The notes beneath the pieces were generated by a model. The model made no database searches, had not been told where the DNA came from, and saw only the letters and a program-made list of their open reading frames with translations. 64,000 nt of DNA. Source: Acorus gramineus. Lineage: Eukaryota; Streptophyta; Magnoliopsida; Acorales; Acoraceae. The translations under genes and the position numbers were made by a program. Numbering within the stretch: the first letter of the stretch is position 1; each line of letters starts with the position of its first letter. The stretch covers positions 20,693,868 to 20,757,867 of the forward strand of contig CM060852.1 in the NCBI GenBank assembly GCA_030737835.1. The letters run 5' to 3'. Shown here piece by piece: positions 29,046 through 53,108 of this stretch.

Positions 29046-29315
29046 CTAAAAGCCTCGTGAACGGAAAACCAGATCTCTCTCTCCCTCTCTCTAAAAAAGA
29101 TAAAAACCTCGTCCGGAAGTCGAATCGTGTATCGATCTCGCGATCGGTGGAAGGCGGATCTCTTGATTTGAAGAAGAGAAGCTTCGGATTGTCGGATCGG
29201 GATCATGTAGGGGACGATCGAACGTAGAGAGGATTGAAACCCTAAGAGAGAGAGAACAAGCGGAGGAGGAGAGAGAGAGAGAGAGAGAGAGAGGGTATAT
29301 ATAGGGGGGGGAGAC
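29046..29315. promoter_or_regulatory. Fused divergent promoter, copy 2
   Basis: PP2C leader and TATATATA box (about 29296-29303) joined directly, through GGGGGGGGAGACC, to the SnRK1 alpha leader region. The retained kinase TTTATAAAG box starts at 29347, so the two divergent TATA-like boxes are about 45 bp apart. The ABRE-like word and the upstream TTATAAAAG box of copy 1 are missing. Confidence 0.6.
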
Positions 29316-30741
29316 CAAAAAAGCCCACGCCCAATTAAATTTAACCTTTATAAAGACAAAAAAACTAGGACCGTTTAGTCGCTGGACCTTGTGGGTTTCC
29401 ATCGATGATTCGACGGTCAGATCTTCAAGAATCACTCAGAACACCTGTTTGACGGTTGAGATTCTCAAATAATTGTCTGAACTCGTACTGGTTGGGGGGA
29501 CCCCCCCTCTTCCCCCAAATCAGAAGCTTTTCGTCTTCGTTGAGATCGGTTGTCGTAGTAAAAAAAAAAACGATTTCGGACTCCCGAAATCCCCCAATTT
29601 TCAGTGCTTTCTTGAAAGCCGTCGTCGAAAAATTGAGGTACTTTTGTGTTTTTATTTTCACGTCGGTTCACGGTCGAATCGGCGGAGTATCGTATGTTCG
29701 ATTGTCGTGGTTTTAATCGATCTCGGTTTTGGGGGGGACTTTTTAGGGTTCGGTTGGTGTTTTTTGGTGGAATATAGGGTCTATTGGAGGGTTTTTTTTT
29801 ATTCAGAATTGAAGCTTGGATTCGGATTCTGGTTTTTGTGATATTTGAAGGTTTGGATCTGTTCGATTCGATGTTTTGAGTTACTTTGATGGATTCCGTT
29901 TTGGCATCAGATAAAGAATTCATGAAAAAGTTCAGGTTTTGGAATTTTAAGGATTATCCAAAGAAAGTTTGGGCTTTCGTGTCAAATTATAGATAATGAT
30001 GTTGTTGATTTGGCCTTTTGAATGCTGAATTTGGATGGTAAACGAAAAAGAATGTGTAAACGGGTCTATAATGTTATTGGTGGATTTTAATCTCTTTTAA
30101 TAATTGAGTATACTTGGATGGGATCTCATTTAATGTAGTCTATAGGTTAATGTAATAGATGTTAATTCATCTAGATGGAGAGTGTTTTTAGTTTGTGCGT
30201 TGACATAGATCAATGGTTGACAACAGAATTTGCAACCACGAGGTGCTTGGTTCAAATCCCGTCATTTACTTATTAATAAAAAACACATCGAGGATGGAAA
30301 ATGTGTGGGAAAACTTAAAAGAACGTTGAAATATCTTCCGTCTGAGTAAGGTGGATGATGGTTCAAATGAAGTTGAATTAGTTGTTTATTCTACGTAGAA
30401 TTAGTCAATTAGATCCGATTATCATGAATATAAAAGCTAATGACTTGAAGGCACAACTATCATCTATTGATAGATGATATATGGTTTCTGATTTACTCTA
30501 AATTCATAAATTAGCATCGGTCAGTGTTGGTCAAATTTGAAACTTTTTATGAAGTTTGTAAACCATGAGAATTTCTCATTCAATTTATGACAGCAGGTTT
30601 TTTTTTATTTTATTATTATTTTGGTTTTGTTTGTTTGGGTCATATGTTTAGATGGGTGAAAGTTTTATAACTTTTATCAGTGCATGCATGTTTGAACTCA
30701 TGTTTTTTGGTCTGATATTCTTGGTTGTGCTTTTCACCTAG
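29316..30741 (+). promoter_or_regulatory. SnRK1 alpha leader and leader intron (copy 2)
   Basis: Same structure as copy 1: donor GAG|GTACTT near 29638, acceptor CCTAG before 30742, uORF at 29405-29452, SINE-like head near 30204. Confidence 0.6.
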
Positions 30742-30744
30742 GGA

Positions 30745-36014
<5,270 letters not shown>

Positions 36015-36719
36015 ATCTCAGTTACGTGCCCGAAGATCATTTGAAGCCTTCCTGTCTGTTGTGAAATAAGTGTATGTCGACGCTGTAAATTCTGTCCAAA
36101 TTTTTTTTGTTCTGCTTGAGGTATTTCTATAACTTGGACTATTTTGTTTTCCTTAACCAGTCTTTTTGAGGTGTGATTTGCAACTTAAGCACCCGTGGGC
36201 AGGTGACCAAACTTTGGCAGTTCTTCTGTTGCTCTGTGGTGATTTTTTTGGCCAATGCCGCCTATATTTGGCTTGGTGAATGTTGCTCCTTTTTTTTGTT
36301 TGAATTGGTTCTCTCTAAATGAGTAAATCTTCAGTTTTTCTTAAGAAAAATATATTTGGATTATGACATTGTTTAACCTACTTACTGCCGTTGTCAAGTT
36401 TTTCCATATTTTTCAGTGGTAAGAGATTTAATTCCAAAACCAAACAATCTGTGGATTTAACTACTCTGTTGTTTTTCGGAATGATCTCATGAACCAGATG
36501 CTTTGTAAGGTTATATTAATGGTTGGAGGTGGCAAGGGATTTAGAAGTTGTCTGTTTAGTGATGATAGAAAAATGGAGATAATAGATTTTGGTGTGCATG
36601 AATTTTAGCACTGATATATTTGTAGAGCTTAGCGTGATGTTAGTTTGCAGTAGATCCTTGTAGTCACATCTACTCTTCTTTTTATAGGCGTGGTAAATTT
36701 TTTTTTTTGTTAAATTTTA
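36015..36719. other. SnRK1 alpha 3' UTR and flank (copy 2)
   Basis: Counterpart of 21945-22648; no gene seen. Confidence 0.5.
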
Positions 36720-37139
36720 GGGTTAAAGACATCTAAGTCCTTATAAACTTGAAAAAATCCATATAAATCCTTGTTAAAGTTGGGATAGACGTATAAGTTC
36801 TTTTACAAATGCTAAAAAAGCCATATACATCCTTGCAATTAATAGAAGTTAACCTTAACTTAACCTAACTTACTTGACCCTGAAATGACTAATACATCCT
36901 TGACTTATTCTCTCCCATCGATCTCTCTCATCTGCCCCCACCCCCCCCCCCCCCCTTCAACCCTCCATGAGACCCGAAGATCTAGTTTGGCATGAGGATA
37001 ATGAGTTAGGATAAAAAAAAAATTGGATTAAATCCCTTTTTATCCCATATGACATAAAAAAAAATGGGGATAAAGTATGGACAATTGTATACGTTTTAAG
37101 ATAAAAAAAAATGGGATAGTTTGTTATGGGTAAAAAGTG
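36720..37139. mobile_element. Left part of Mutator-like element (after copy 2)
   Basis: Same truncated left part as after copy 1, with an interrupted poly-C run near 36936-36955, ending at the junction spacer. Confidence 0.7.
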
Positions 37140-37311
37140 GAATAAGTCAAGGATGCATTAGTATCACCACAAGTCATTGATGGAGTCCACGTGGCGATCA
37201 CCCGACCGCCGATCTTAAAAAGACAATCACAGCCGATGGACTGAATTGGACCTGTGGAGCTGTTAGACGGACGCGTGGCAGTATCGGGTCCATCCGTTGG
37301 CTCACCGTATC

Positions 37312-37594
37312 TAGGGATGAAAGTGAATCGGGATAAATGGAAAACTCGTCTCGATCTTATTGAGACGAGATTTTTAAATTTGTACCCTTCTAAATAGAAT
37401 GAGATGTGATGGATTTGAGTTCTTTAAAAACCCGTTGGAACGGGTTTAGAATGACATAATAAAACCTGACACAGTTTGGGGCGGAATAATAAAACCCGTC
37501 ACGGGTTTGGAGCGGGTTTACGATAAAATTTTATTAGTGGGTTTGGGATTGAAATTGACCAAACCCATCCCAACCTGCCCCGTTGCCATCCCTA
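37312..37594. mobile_element. hAT-like MITE in junction spacer 2
   Basis: Counterpart of 23244-23519. It keeps a few bases lost from spacer 1 near its right end (CCATCCCAACCTGCCCCG). Confidence 0.65.
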
Positions 37595-37699
37595 ACCATA
37601 TCGATCTCGACCACCCAATAGAACAAGGCGGAGTGGCGGGTTTTATTGGGATGTATTAGAATCGTTAGATTTCGCATTAGACGGATACTATTTTAATGA

Positions 37700-38149
37700 G
37701 GGGAAAATCCAAATAACCCATATAAATTGCCTGAAATCTATGTAACCTTTAATTTTTCCTAAAATCATATAACTCCTGAAAACACATATATAAATATAAA
37801 TGATCCTTTAAATTAAACTTCTGTTGACAGATAAGAAATATTATGCAAATATTCTGTTTGATTAACTATGACTAAAAACAAAGTATATCAAAAACCCCTT
37901 ATAATTATTTTAAAATGCAGAAAAACATCTATAAATGACGATTTTATCACTTCGAATAGATTATAAAACTCTATTCACATGGACAAAATCATTATTTATA
38001 TAAGATTTTTCATATTTTAAATATTATGTTTTCATCTATGGTTAATCAGATAAAATATTGACATAATAATCATAATCTGGCTATTTGGATTTGTTTTCAT
38101 GGAGTTAAATGGATCTTAGATAGTTTACAAGGGGTTATATGTATTTTCC
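37700..38149. mobile_element. Mutator-like MITE in junction spacer 2
   Basis: Counterpart of 23625-24074, same length and flanks (37691-37699, 38150-38158). Confidence 0.65.
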
Positions 38150-38188
38150 ATTTAATGAATAATGTGACAGTTGTATTTGTTGTTATTT

Positions 38189-41100
38189 TTACAATGTAAT
38201 GAAATGATGAGAATGTCTACAGTACGTGAATAAATGACACGTGTTTATTAATGATTGATCCAACAATCTTGCTGCATGTATAAATGTGGGTCTATAAATA
38301 TAGATTGCAATGACAAAAACAGAATAAATTGAGAAACAACGGCTCATTTGAAATACACTAATTCTCTTGGAAATATCATCAAGTACCTGAATCTCAGGCT
38401 CTGCCACAACAAACTGTTTCAGTAATCGGTTACCGAATGCACGTGACATTGCTAACACACCCCCAACTCTCCATGTACCTGTGGCGTGACATGCAAAAGT
38501 CCTCAAATGGATTTGCCATAAATGGAGGATTTATTTGTTATGTTTTCTGTATGCCAAAATGAAACGCTATGATCAGAGACAATGCATGCAATAGCTAATT
38601 ATGAGACAAGCTCCCATTAGATCCCATCAGCAGACACTTGAATTCTGTGCCTTTTTTAAGGGCCCTGTTATGCAATATACCCTTCTAAACCCACAAATGA
38701 CTCAAAAACCTTGACATTTAGATCTACTGCCAAGCAGAACTTCCTCAAAATGAGATTCTAATATGGAAAATATTGTGATCAGTAAGGGAGACTTGCCAGC
38801 CCACATAACAATTCCACCAGCATTTTCTATTCTCCGGCGCTCATCACTTCTATTTGGCTTGTGGTCATCTGAGAGAGCAATGGCTATCCAGCAGAAGAAA
38901 TGGAACACTTTAGAGATAAATTGAATGCATTCTAATCTAGGTAAAGAGTGAGCCATCAACAAATAATCATACCATATTTTAGAACAAGAACAATAAGAAA
39001 TGGTCAATTTAATAAATTTTTATTCCAGAACCAGCATGCAAAAACTGACAGAACTGTCCATGATGAATAAAGTTAAATGTAGAGCTACTTTCTATCGAAT
39101 TAAGACAATAAATTCCACTTGGTGCTTTTCGAGCAGCAGAAAAACAGGAGTGACAAACACGTGCAAGCATTAAAGATGCATTACCAATCCAGAAGAATTG
39201 TCTAAAAGCATCTTCATTCCTTAATGTACTTTACACTTGTACCCCCTGCTTTTGTCGCTTGAGAGGTGTGGTATCTATATAAAAACTAAGTGGTTTCTTT
39301 ATCTCGCTACAGAATATCAAATTGATGATTGTTTTGCACGGGTTGTTCTTTACATAAATGATGATCTAGTGATTATAGGAGATAAATTCAAATTTTCATA
39401 TGCTAGGTTAACAGTTTCTAACATATCAATACATCTAGCATGCTTTTTCAATGACCGACAAAGCTTACAAAAAATCTTAGCACACCAAGGCTGTGTTTGG
39501 TTGCACAATTGCGAAACTGATTTTAGGCAAAAGTTAGGTCTAAAACTGATTTTGCAGGAAACTGCCTTTCCACGGCTTCTGGAAAACTTAGGTTTTGAGT
39601 ATTTATTCTCAAAAATTTTCTGCAGTTTTTGGCCCCAGTTTTTCTATTTGGAAACGGGTTTAGAAAAAGCAACTTTCTGCAAACCCAAAAACCGTCCAAC
39701 CCGTTTCCAAATGGGACCTAAAAGAGAAGCTCTAATGGGCAAAGATGAGTATAATTAAAATACAATGTATTGATGACAGACCATTTTTGGTTTGCAGTTT
39801 AGATGTAGTTCTCATTCCATAATGTTTTTTTCATAAACACCCATTTGACTAATAATTCTCAATGGCTATCCAGTCATAAATTATAAGCATTACAGCAATT
39901 CATGTAGGAGAAACTGAACATTCAGAAGGAAGAAGAGCTCAATAGTCATATATATTTAGTATCAGTGGCTGGTAAGCAATGTGCATCCAAACTAAGGCGA
40001 TATAGTAACATCTCTTTCAGTTTCATGCTGTAATATCAGAGGGATACAATTCATTTTCCAAAACAGATTCTCTGTATATCCAAGAACTAGTACCTTTCCC
40101 AGCCTTTGATATCACTGCACGGGAATCTCCAACATTTGCTACATATAAATGGCGGCCAACTAATACAGCTGTTGAAGCTGTGGATCCATCATCTCTTGAA
40201 CTATGACTTTCAGAATCCAAGAACTCTGAATCAGTCTTCTGATATGTATCACCTGCAGCATGACCAGCAAAACAAAATAAATCAAAAGCAAAAACTTTAC
40301 TGTAATATGTTACTGAGAAATAAACATGTCTAAACAAGCTAACAATGCACTTAGCAATGTGTTAAGAACTTGAACACACTTATGGCTCTTTTAGTATCGG
40401 TCATGAACAGTGGATGTTTCATGAGATTCTCAAATAAGTGCTCTTTCAAGTACTCAGCAGCACGAGACCCTCCATGACCTGCAATGAGAAATCATTGTCA
40501 GTAAGTCCATAAAATAATTCATTACACGCAAAGTTACACATGAGAAGAGCAGAAGAGAAGCATACCGTCAAATATCCCAAACATGCAAACTGTCTGTCCA
40601 TCAACCTTTGAGAGTTTAACATCAAAGAAATCTTCCATTGTTACTCGCTTTCCTCTAAAACTTGAGAAACCACAGCTCAATCTTCCATCTTCACTGACAA
40701 TCAATTAAAAAATCCATGAGAATTAGGTGATATAGCCCTCCAAACAAAGCATCAAAACAAATAGTAAAGGGAAATACCAAAATATTGACAGTATGGAAAA
40801 GATACACTATTAGCTTTCTTTTTCTATGTAGAAACTTATTAAATCCTACATGAGATCATTGGCAGTACAGAAAAGATACAGCCATTAGCTTTCTTTTCTA
40901 GGTATGTAGAAACTTATTAAGTCCTACATGAGATCATGACTCAACCTCAGAATAAAGCAGTCTTATTCCTTATTTATAGTAGTCAGAGAAAATTTCATAG
41001 GGCATGAATGTCATTTTTAAGTCATTCATCTTAATTTGCCTCTTAAGACTGGGATTATCAGGGACTGTGACAATTTATTGAAATTTTATCAACTCAAAGT

Positions 41101-43123
41101 AAAACATGCTTATTTGTATTAATAGCTGCCAGACAAAAATATTGCTGTTCTTAGGTGCATTTACTTCTTATGACGATGATTATCTGCTCATTATAAAAGA
41201 GAAGCAATCAATGGAGATGAGCCAAGCTAGGCGAACTCCAAATGATTGATCAGCTATGAATTGGCCTGGATTGGTGGAACCATTACAACCCCGGAGGCTA
41301 CAATTAACTCACACCAAAAGTCTATTGTACATGGTCAGTAATTAATTCAAGCCTAATGTACACATTTTTCCTTGTTTGAAGCCCTCATCTCCTTTGTTTG
41401 GGGCTTCTTTTATTAATAAGATAGCTCCAATATCTTCTTCCACAAAGAAAAGGAAAAAAGAAAAAGAATTGACCATATATTTTGTATGCTATAATTTAAA
41501 TTTGGACCCAGGCAAGCTTGACAAAAACAAACAAAGTCCTAGGTAAATCTTGCATGCAAGACAAGCTAACTTGCCTTACTGACAATGTTTACCTCAGGTA
41601 CCCGCCCACCCCACCCCAACCAAAAAAAAAAACTTCTGCAAGAACCACTCCAAATCTAGGTTTCCTCCCACATGATGGGCACTTAATTTTCAATTGAATT
41701 GCAGAAAGTCACAATAGGTACTTTTTCCAACAAACAGCAAAAATAAGCTTCTCCAACCTCAAATATCCAATACTACTACCACTACCAGGCGAACATTCCG
41801 ATATGTCCTCTCTTCTTCTTTTTTTCTAAAGATTCCAAAATAATAGGGGAAAAACAGGTTTTTGACTGAATATGTCAGTTGACTCATTTCAATAAATTTT
41901 GTATGCCCATTTTAATTATGCACTCAATTGAGCCTCTCCAGCACATAAGATGCAGATATCCATCATCTTTATCCTACTTTGTATGATTGCTCTTGTAACG
42001 ATGCTAATCTTACAGGGTACTGAACTTGTAAAGAGTAGGGCAAACTCCTATAACTAGTATATCGTTCTATGAGATGACTTCATTCAGAAAAATACTGAGG
42101 TTTCGTTAGACAGGCAAAATGTAATTTGAGGAAGGAAAATACTAAGCATGAATGTAATTTTCATTCATTTTCAATTTGATGGCTCTCTAAGTTGATGTGA
42201 TCTCATTTTATGTAGCCAGATATATGTTTGTGAAATTTATTATGTTATTTTCACCATATGTGTTTGACGATCGATCGAGCTTTCCCTCTATAAATAGCAC
42301 ATACACTCATTTCATAAAGAGTGTATATAGCTCTCAGACATGTGCCGTCCACTTGCCCATTGCGGAGATTCTAAACTCAATACGACAATCTAAACCCATC
42401 GACCTTTCTTTATATGATTTTAACGAAAACACAGGTATAGTCCACGTTTCCAATAAAACCCAAGGAAATTAACAAGCGACTGGATCACCAATATCTGGTC
42501 CTATCCCATCATTGAATCTCAACAAACGACAAAAAGAACAAAAATCTGCACAGTGGTTTCAACTCATAAAACATGACAAAAACAGGCAGCAACAATGAAA
42601 AGTTGCCTTTTTTCCCACAATTTTCTTCTCTCAGAATTTAAAACTACAACCACAGATTGAATTCAAGTTTTTGAATTTCCCATATCAGCCACAGGCAAAG
42701 AAACCACAAATATCAAGAAGCACCAACTAATCAGAATCAAATTTTCAGACAATAAGAAAAATCAAAATTTTAAAATATTTCAGGCGCACATTGAACACTC
42801 AATCACCGTATACCAATAATAATAATAATAATAGTAATAATAATGAAAAACAAAAATCACCTTTTCCAACCCCCGCTCGAGTAACCTCCGTCGTTATGGT
42901 TCCGCTCCTTCCTCGGCAACACATCCACCACCGCCCCAGAATCGGCGGCGTTCGCCGTCATCCCCCCCACGTCGACCATCATCGTCGATACAAAAGCCCT
43001 GAACCCGCGCTTCGGAGAGAAAAGCGACCTCGGATTCGGATCCAGCTCCCTCCGCCGCAACAACAACCTGGGCAGGCCAACCGCACGAACCACCGCGCTC
43101 CTCAAGCTAGCACTGCATAACAT
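38189..43123 (-). pseudogene. PP2C76 type phosphatase, 3'-truncated (copy 3)
   Basis: Exons 1-6 at 42861-43123, 40566-40693, 40380-40478, 40094-40252, 38797-38883 and 38387-38478. Same truncation as copy 2: the join at 38294 removes exons 7 and 8 and with them two metal-binding aspartates. Exon 6 can again read through in frame to a stop at 38189, giving a 341-aa product with a 65-residue foreign tail. The encoded part matches copy 1 (it has [10 protein letters not shown], not the change seen in copy 2). The intron-1 donor is followed by different bases than in copies 1 and 2 (GTGATTTTTG). Confidence 0.88.
39489..39718. mobile_element. Tourist-like MITE in PP2C intron 4 (copy 3)
   Basis: Duplicate of the copy-1 MITE. 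The left flank has changed from TAA to CAA; the right flank is still TAA. Confidence 0.65.
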
Positions 43124-43346
43124 CTAAAAGCCTCGTGAACGGAAAACCAGATCTCTCTCTCCCTCTCTCTAAAAAAGATAAAAACCTCGTCCGGAAGTCG
43201 AATCGTGTATCGATCTCGCGATCGGTGGAAGGCGGATCTCTTGATTTGAAGAAGAGAAGCTTCGGATTGTCGGATCGGGATCACGTAGGGGACGATCGAA
43301 CGTAGAGAGGATTGAAACCCTAAGAGAGAGAGAACAAGCGGAGGAG

Positions 43347-43377
<31 letters not shown>

Positions 43378-43396
43378 TATATAGGGGGGGGGAGAC
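43124..43396. promoter_or_regulatory. Fused divergent promoter, copy 3
   Basis: Same fusion as in copy 2 (TATATATA near 43376-43383, then GGGGGGGGGAGACC), lacking the 1.1-kb segment of copy 1. Confidence 0.6.
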
Positions 43397-44841
43397 CAAA
43401 AAAGCCCACGCCCAATTAAATTTAACCTTTATAAAGACAAAAAAACTAGGACCGTTTAGTCGCTGGACCTTGTGGGTTTCCATCGATGATTCGACGGTCA
43501 GATCTTCAAGAATCACTCAGAACACCTGTTTGACGGTTGAGATTCTCAAATAATTGTCTGAACTCGTACTGGTTGGGGGGACCCCCCCTCTTCCCCCAAA
43601 TCAGAAGCTTTTCGTCTTCGTTGAGATCGGTTGTCGTAGTAAAAAAAAAAACGATTTCGGACTCCCGAAATCCCCCAATTTTCAGTGCTTTCTTGAAAGC
43701 CGTCGTCGAAAAATTGAGGTACTTTTGTGTTTTTATTTTCACGTCGGTTCACGGTCGAATCGGCGGAGTATCGTATGTTCGATTGTCGTGGTTTTAATCG
43801 ATCTCGGTTTTGGGGGGGACTTTTTAGGGTTCGGTTGGTGTTTTTTGGTGGAATATAGGGTCTATTGGAGGGTTTTTTTTTATTCAGAATTGAAGTTTGG
43901 ATTTCCGATTCCGTACTCGACTCGGATTCTGGTTTTTGTGATATTTGAAGGTTTGGATCTGTTTGATTCGATGTTTTGAGTTACTTTGATGGATTCCGTT
44001 TTGGCATCAGATAAAGAATTCATGAAAAAGTTCAGGTTTTGGAATTTTAAGGATTATCCAAAGAAAGTTTGGGCTTTCGTGTCAAATTATAGATAATGAT
44101 GTTGTTGATTTGGCCTTTTGAATGCTGAATTTGGATGGTAAACGAAAAAGAATGTGTAAACGGGTCTATAATGTTATTGGTGGATTTTAATCTCTTTTAA
44201 TAATTGAGTATACTTGGATGGGATCTCATTTAATGTAGTCTATAGGTTAATGTAATAGATGTTAATTCATCTAGATGGAGAGTGTTTTTAGTTTGTGCGT
44301 TGACATAGATCAATGGTTGACAACAGAATTTGCAACCACGAGGTGCTTGGTTCAAATCCCGTCATTTACTTATTAATAAAAAACACATCGAGGATGGAAA
44401 ATGTGTGGGAAAACTTAAAAGAACGTTGAAATATCTTCCGTCTGAGTAAGGTGGATGATGGTTCAAATGAAGTTGAATTAGTTGTTTATTCTACGTAGAA
44501 TTAGTCAATTAGATCCGATTATCATGAATATAAAAGCTAATGACTTGAAGGCACAACTATCATCTATTGATAGATGATATATGGTTTCTGATTTACTCTA
44601 AATTCATAAATTAGCATCGGTCAGTGTTGGTCAAATTTGAAACTTTTTATGAAGTTTGTAAACCATGAGAATTTCTCATTCAATTTATGACAGCAGGTTT
44701 TTTTTTATTTTATTATTATTTTGGTTTTGTTTGTTTGGGTCATATGTTTAGATGGGTGAAAATTTTATAACTTTTATCAGTGCATGCATGTTTGAACTCA
44801 TGTTTTTTGGTCTGATATTCTTGGTTGTGCTTTTCACCTAG
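43397..44841 (+). promoter_or_regulatory. SnRK1 alpha leader and leader intron (copy 3)
   Basis: As copies 1 and 2, with 19 extra bases in the leader intron at about 43902-43920 and the uORF at 43486-43533. Confidence 0.6.
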
Positions 44842-44844
44842 GGA

Positions 44845-50449
<5,605 letters not shown>

Positions 50450-51139
50450 ATCTCAGTTACGTGCCCGAAGATCATTTGAAGCCTTCCTGTCTGTTGTGAA
50501 ATAAGTGTATGTCGACGCTGTAAATTCTGTCCAAATTTTTTTTGTTCTGCTTGAGGTATTTCTATAACTTGGACTATTTTGTTTTCCTTAACCAGTCTTT
50601 TTGAGGTGTGATTTGCAACTTAAGCACCCGTGGGCAGGTGACCAAACTTTGGCAGTTCTTCTGTTGCTCTGTGGTGATTTTTTTGGCCAATGCCGCCTAT
50701 ATTTGGCTTGGTGAATGTTGCTCCTTTTTTTTGTTTGAATTGGTTCTCTCTCTAAATGAGTAAATCTTCAATTTTTCTTAAGAAAAATATATTTGGATTA
50801 TGACATTGTTTAACCTACTTACTGCCGTAGTCAAGTTTTTCCATATTTTTCCAAAACCAAACAATCTGTGGATTTAACTACTCTGTTGTTTTTCGGAATG
50901 ATTTCATGAACCAGATGCTTTGTAAGGTTATATTAATGGTTGGAGGTGGTTGGGATTTAGAAGTTGTCTGTTTAGTGATGATAGAAAAATGGAGATAATA
51001 GATTTTGGTGTGCATGAATTTTAGCACTGATATATTTGTAGAGCTTAGCGTGATGTTAGCTTGCAGTAGATCCTTGTAGTCACATCTACTCTTCTTTTTA
51101 TAGGCGTGGTAAATGTTTTTTTTTTTTTGTTAAATTTTA
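50450..51139. other. SnRK1 alpha 3' UTR and flank (copy 3)
   Basis: Counterpart of 21945-22648 with a 20-bp deletion near 50851. No gene. Confidence 0.5.
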
Positions 51140-52763
51140 GGGTTAAAGGCATCTAAGTCCTTATAAATTTGAAAAAATCCATATAAATCCTTGTTAAAGT
51201 TAAGATAGACGTATGAGTCCTTACAAATACTAAAAAAGCCATATACATCCTTACAATTAACAGAAGTTAATTTTAACTTAACTTAACTTATTAAACCCTA
51301 ACATATATAATGAAATGACTAATGCATCCTTGACTTATTCTCTCCCATCGAGCTCTCTCATCTGCCCCCTCCCCCCCCCCCTTCAACCCTCCATGAGACC
51401 CGAAGATCTAGTTTGGCATGAGGATAATGAGTTAGGATAAAAAAAAAATTGGATTAAATCCCTTCTTATCCCATATGACATGAAAAAAAATGAGGATAAA
51501 GTATGGACAATTGTACACGTTTTAAGATAAAAAAAAATGGGGATAGTTTGTTATGAGTAAAAAGTGAAACAGACTTTGTCCTAATTTTTTATCCTAATTT
51601 TATAAAATTGGGATAACATTTATTACTACCATTTTAAAAAAAAATAAATGAAAAAAAAAAAAAAAATGTGTTCCACTAAACAATATTAATGCCCCATTTA
51701 ATAGGAAGGATATATTTGATATTTTTTAAAAAAATTTAAAATTATTCCATATGTGATTCAAATGCAGGATAATAAAATAAAAAATAAAGATAATAAAAAA
51801 CATTATCAAATACAAATTTGAATAAAAATAATAATTTTTTTATCTTCATAAATTAAACTAATTTATCATAAAAATTTATCCTTCTACGAAATTAGACTTA
51901 AAAATAAAATAAAAGGGTCTGCTGATCCCTCCACGAATCGTCCACGACAACAACCCTGTCAGTGTTCATTGTTGGCGTCCGGCGGCGTGGATCTTACGAA
52001 GAAAGACCGATAATCGTTCATCATTAGCGTCCCTTGTTAATTATTTTGGACGGTGTTTAGTGGAAAACAAATTCATCGGAAGGGATAGTAGAGATTGGGA
52101 TTTGATGGTTTTGTCGAAGATATTTTCGAATGTGTTGCATGTTGATATTTGGTCAAAGATTCGTATGGGTTGAAGAAGAGATCAATGACATTCGGTGGTA
52201 AATTTAGTAAAGGCTAGGGGCTTTAAAGAATGTCACATGGGTTGTCACGTGAGCATGGTTTAATTCGTTTTTCCCTGTGTATTTTAATGAATGTTAGTGG
52301 CTCTAAAACACAATGGAAGTTGAATGAAAATAGTTTGATGTTTATTATATTTTATTTAGTTTGATAATATTTTAGTAAACTAGAATTATTTGAGTCTTTT
52401 TTAACCAGTAATGATATGGGAAATTGATTTCATAAAAAAATATGAATAATGTAGGGACTAATTTATCTTTATGATTGTTTATAGGGATCAAAATGTGTAT
52501 ACAACTTAACATAAAAATCTTTCAAGAGCAATTTTGTCTTTTGCATAGACTAATTTATTTTTATGACTGTTTATAAAACTTTAATGTCTACACAATTACG
52601 TGTGATGAAATATTCTGTTAAGTTTGAATGAAAATTTAACTCAGGGATGATAATTGGATTTTTGTGAGTTTTTAAAGACTCGTATGTTTGTCCTTGTCCT
52701 AACTTTAAATGGGACTTATATGGATTTTCTCATGTTTGTAGGGATTTAGATGTCTTTAACCCT
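51140..52763. mobile_element. Mutator-like element, non-autonomous, 1.6 kb
   Basis: Long imperfect terminal inverted repeats of over 100 bp: left GGGTTAAAGGCATCTAAGTCC, right in complement GGGTTAAAGACATCTAAATCC. They are flanked by an exact 10-bp duplication TTAAATTTTA (51130-51139 and 52764-52773), in the Mutator size range. The interior has a C-run (51364-51380), AT-rich parts and a GC-richer block at about 51915-52060. No transposase is seen. The right breakpoint of the gene array (51566) lies inside it; copies 1 and 2 keep only its left part. Confidence 0.75.
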
Positions 52764-52807
52764 TTAAATTTTATCATATCAAAATGAACAAGATTCAAAG
52801 GTAAAAT

Positions 52808-53108
52808 TGTTGTTTGTATTGTAAAAATAACAAAAGAGAAAGGAAAAACACAAAAGATTATAGAGAACTATTCTTCAAGAGATTGTTATTTCATTTCAAT
52901 GCTTTTCATATTTTACAAGCCCTCTATTTATAGGGGAAATAACTATAATGACTCATTCATGTATTTCCAATATACATGAATTTACAATAAATTTGGTACA
53001 CTAATGTATACATGCACCAAGAGGTCATCCACAATTACATGCATCTACAATTACATGCACATTCATATGCATGTATTTACAACACTTCATATGCATGTAT
53101 TTACAACA
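52808..53108 (-). repeat. 3' LTR of the copia element
   Basis: 301 bp, bounded by TG...CA with the polypurine tract directly to its right. It contains a TATA box in element sense (CTATAAATAG, near 52923-52932) and a 24-bp tandem duplication at about 53061-53108. Confidence 0.65.

Larger units (their letters stand above)
37140..38293. other. Array junction spacer 2
   Basis: Near-copy of spacer 1, with the same inverted 23-base start, the same two MITEs and the same join to PP2C intron 6. It shows that units 2 and 3 both descend from one junction event. Confidence 0.75.

Noticed and set aside
29465-29923. Minus-strand 152-aa open frame in copy 2
   Set aside because: Antisense to the SnRK1 leader; length varies between copies through small indels; low-complexity composition.
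39237-39758. 173-aa open frame in copy 3 on the plus strand
   Set aside because: Lies in PP2C intron 4 across a Tourist-like MITE; open only in copy 3 because of a base change in the MITE flank.
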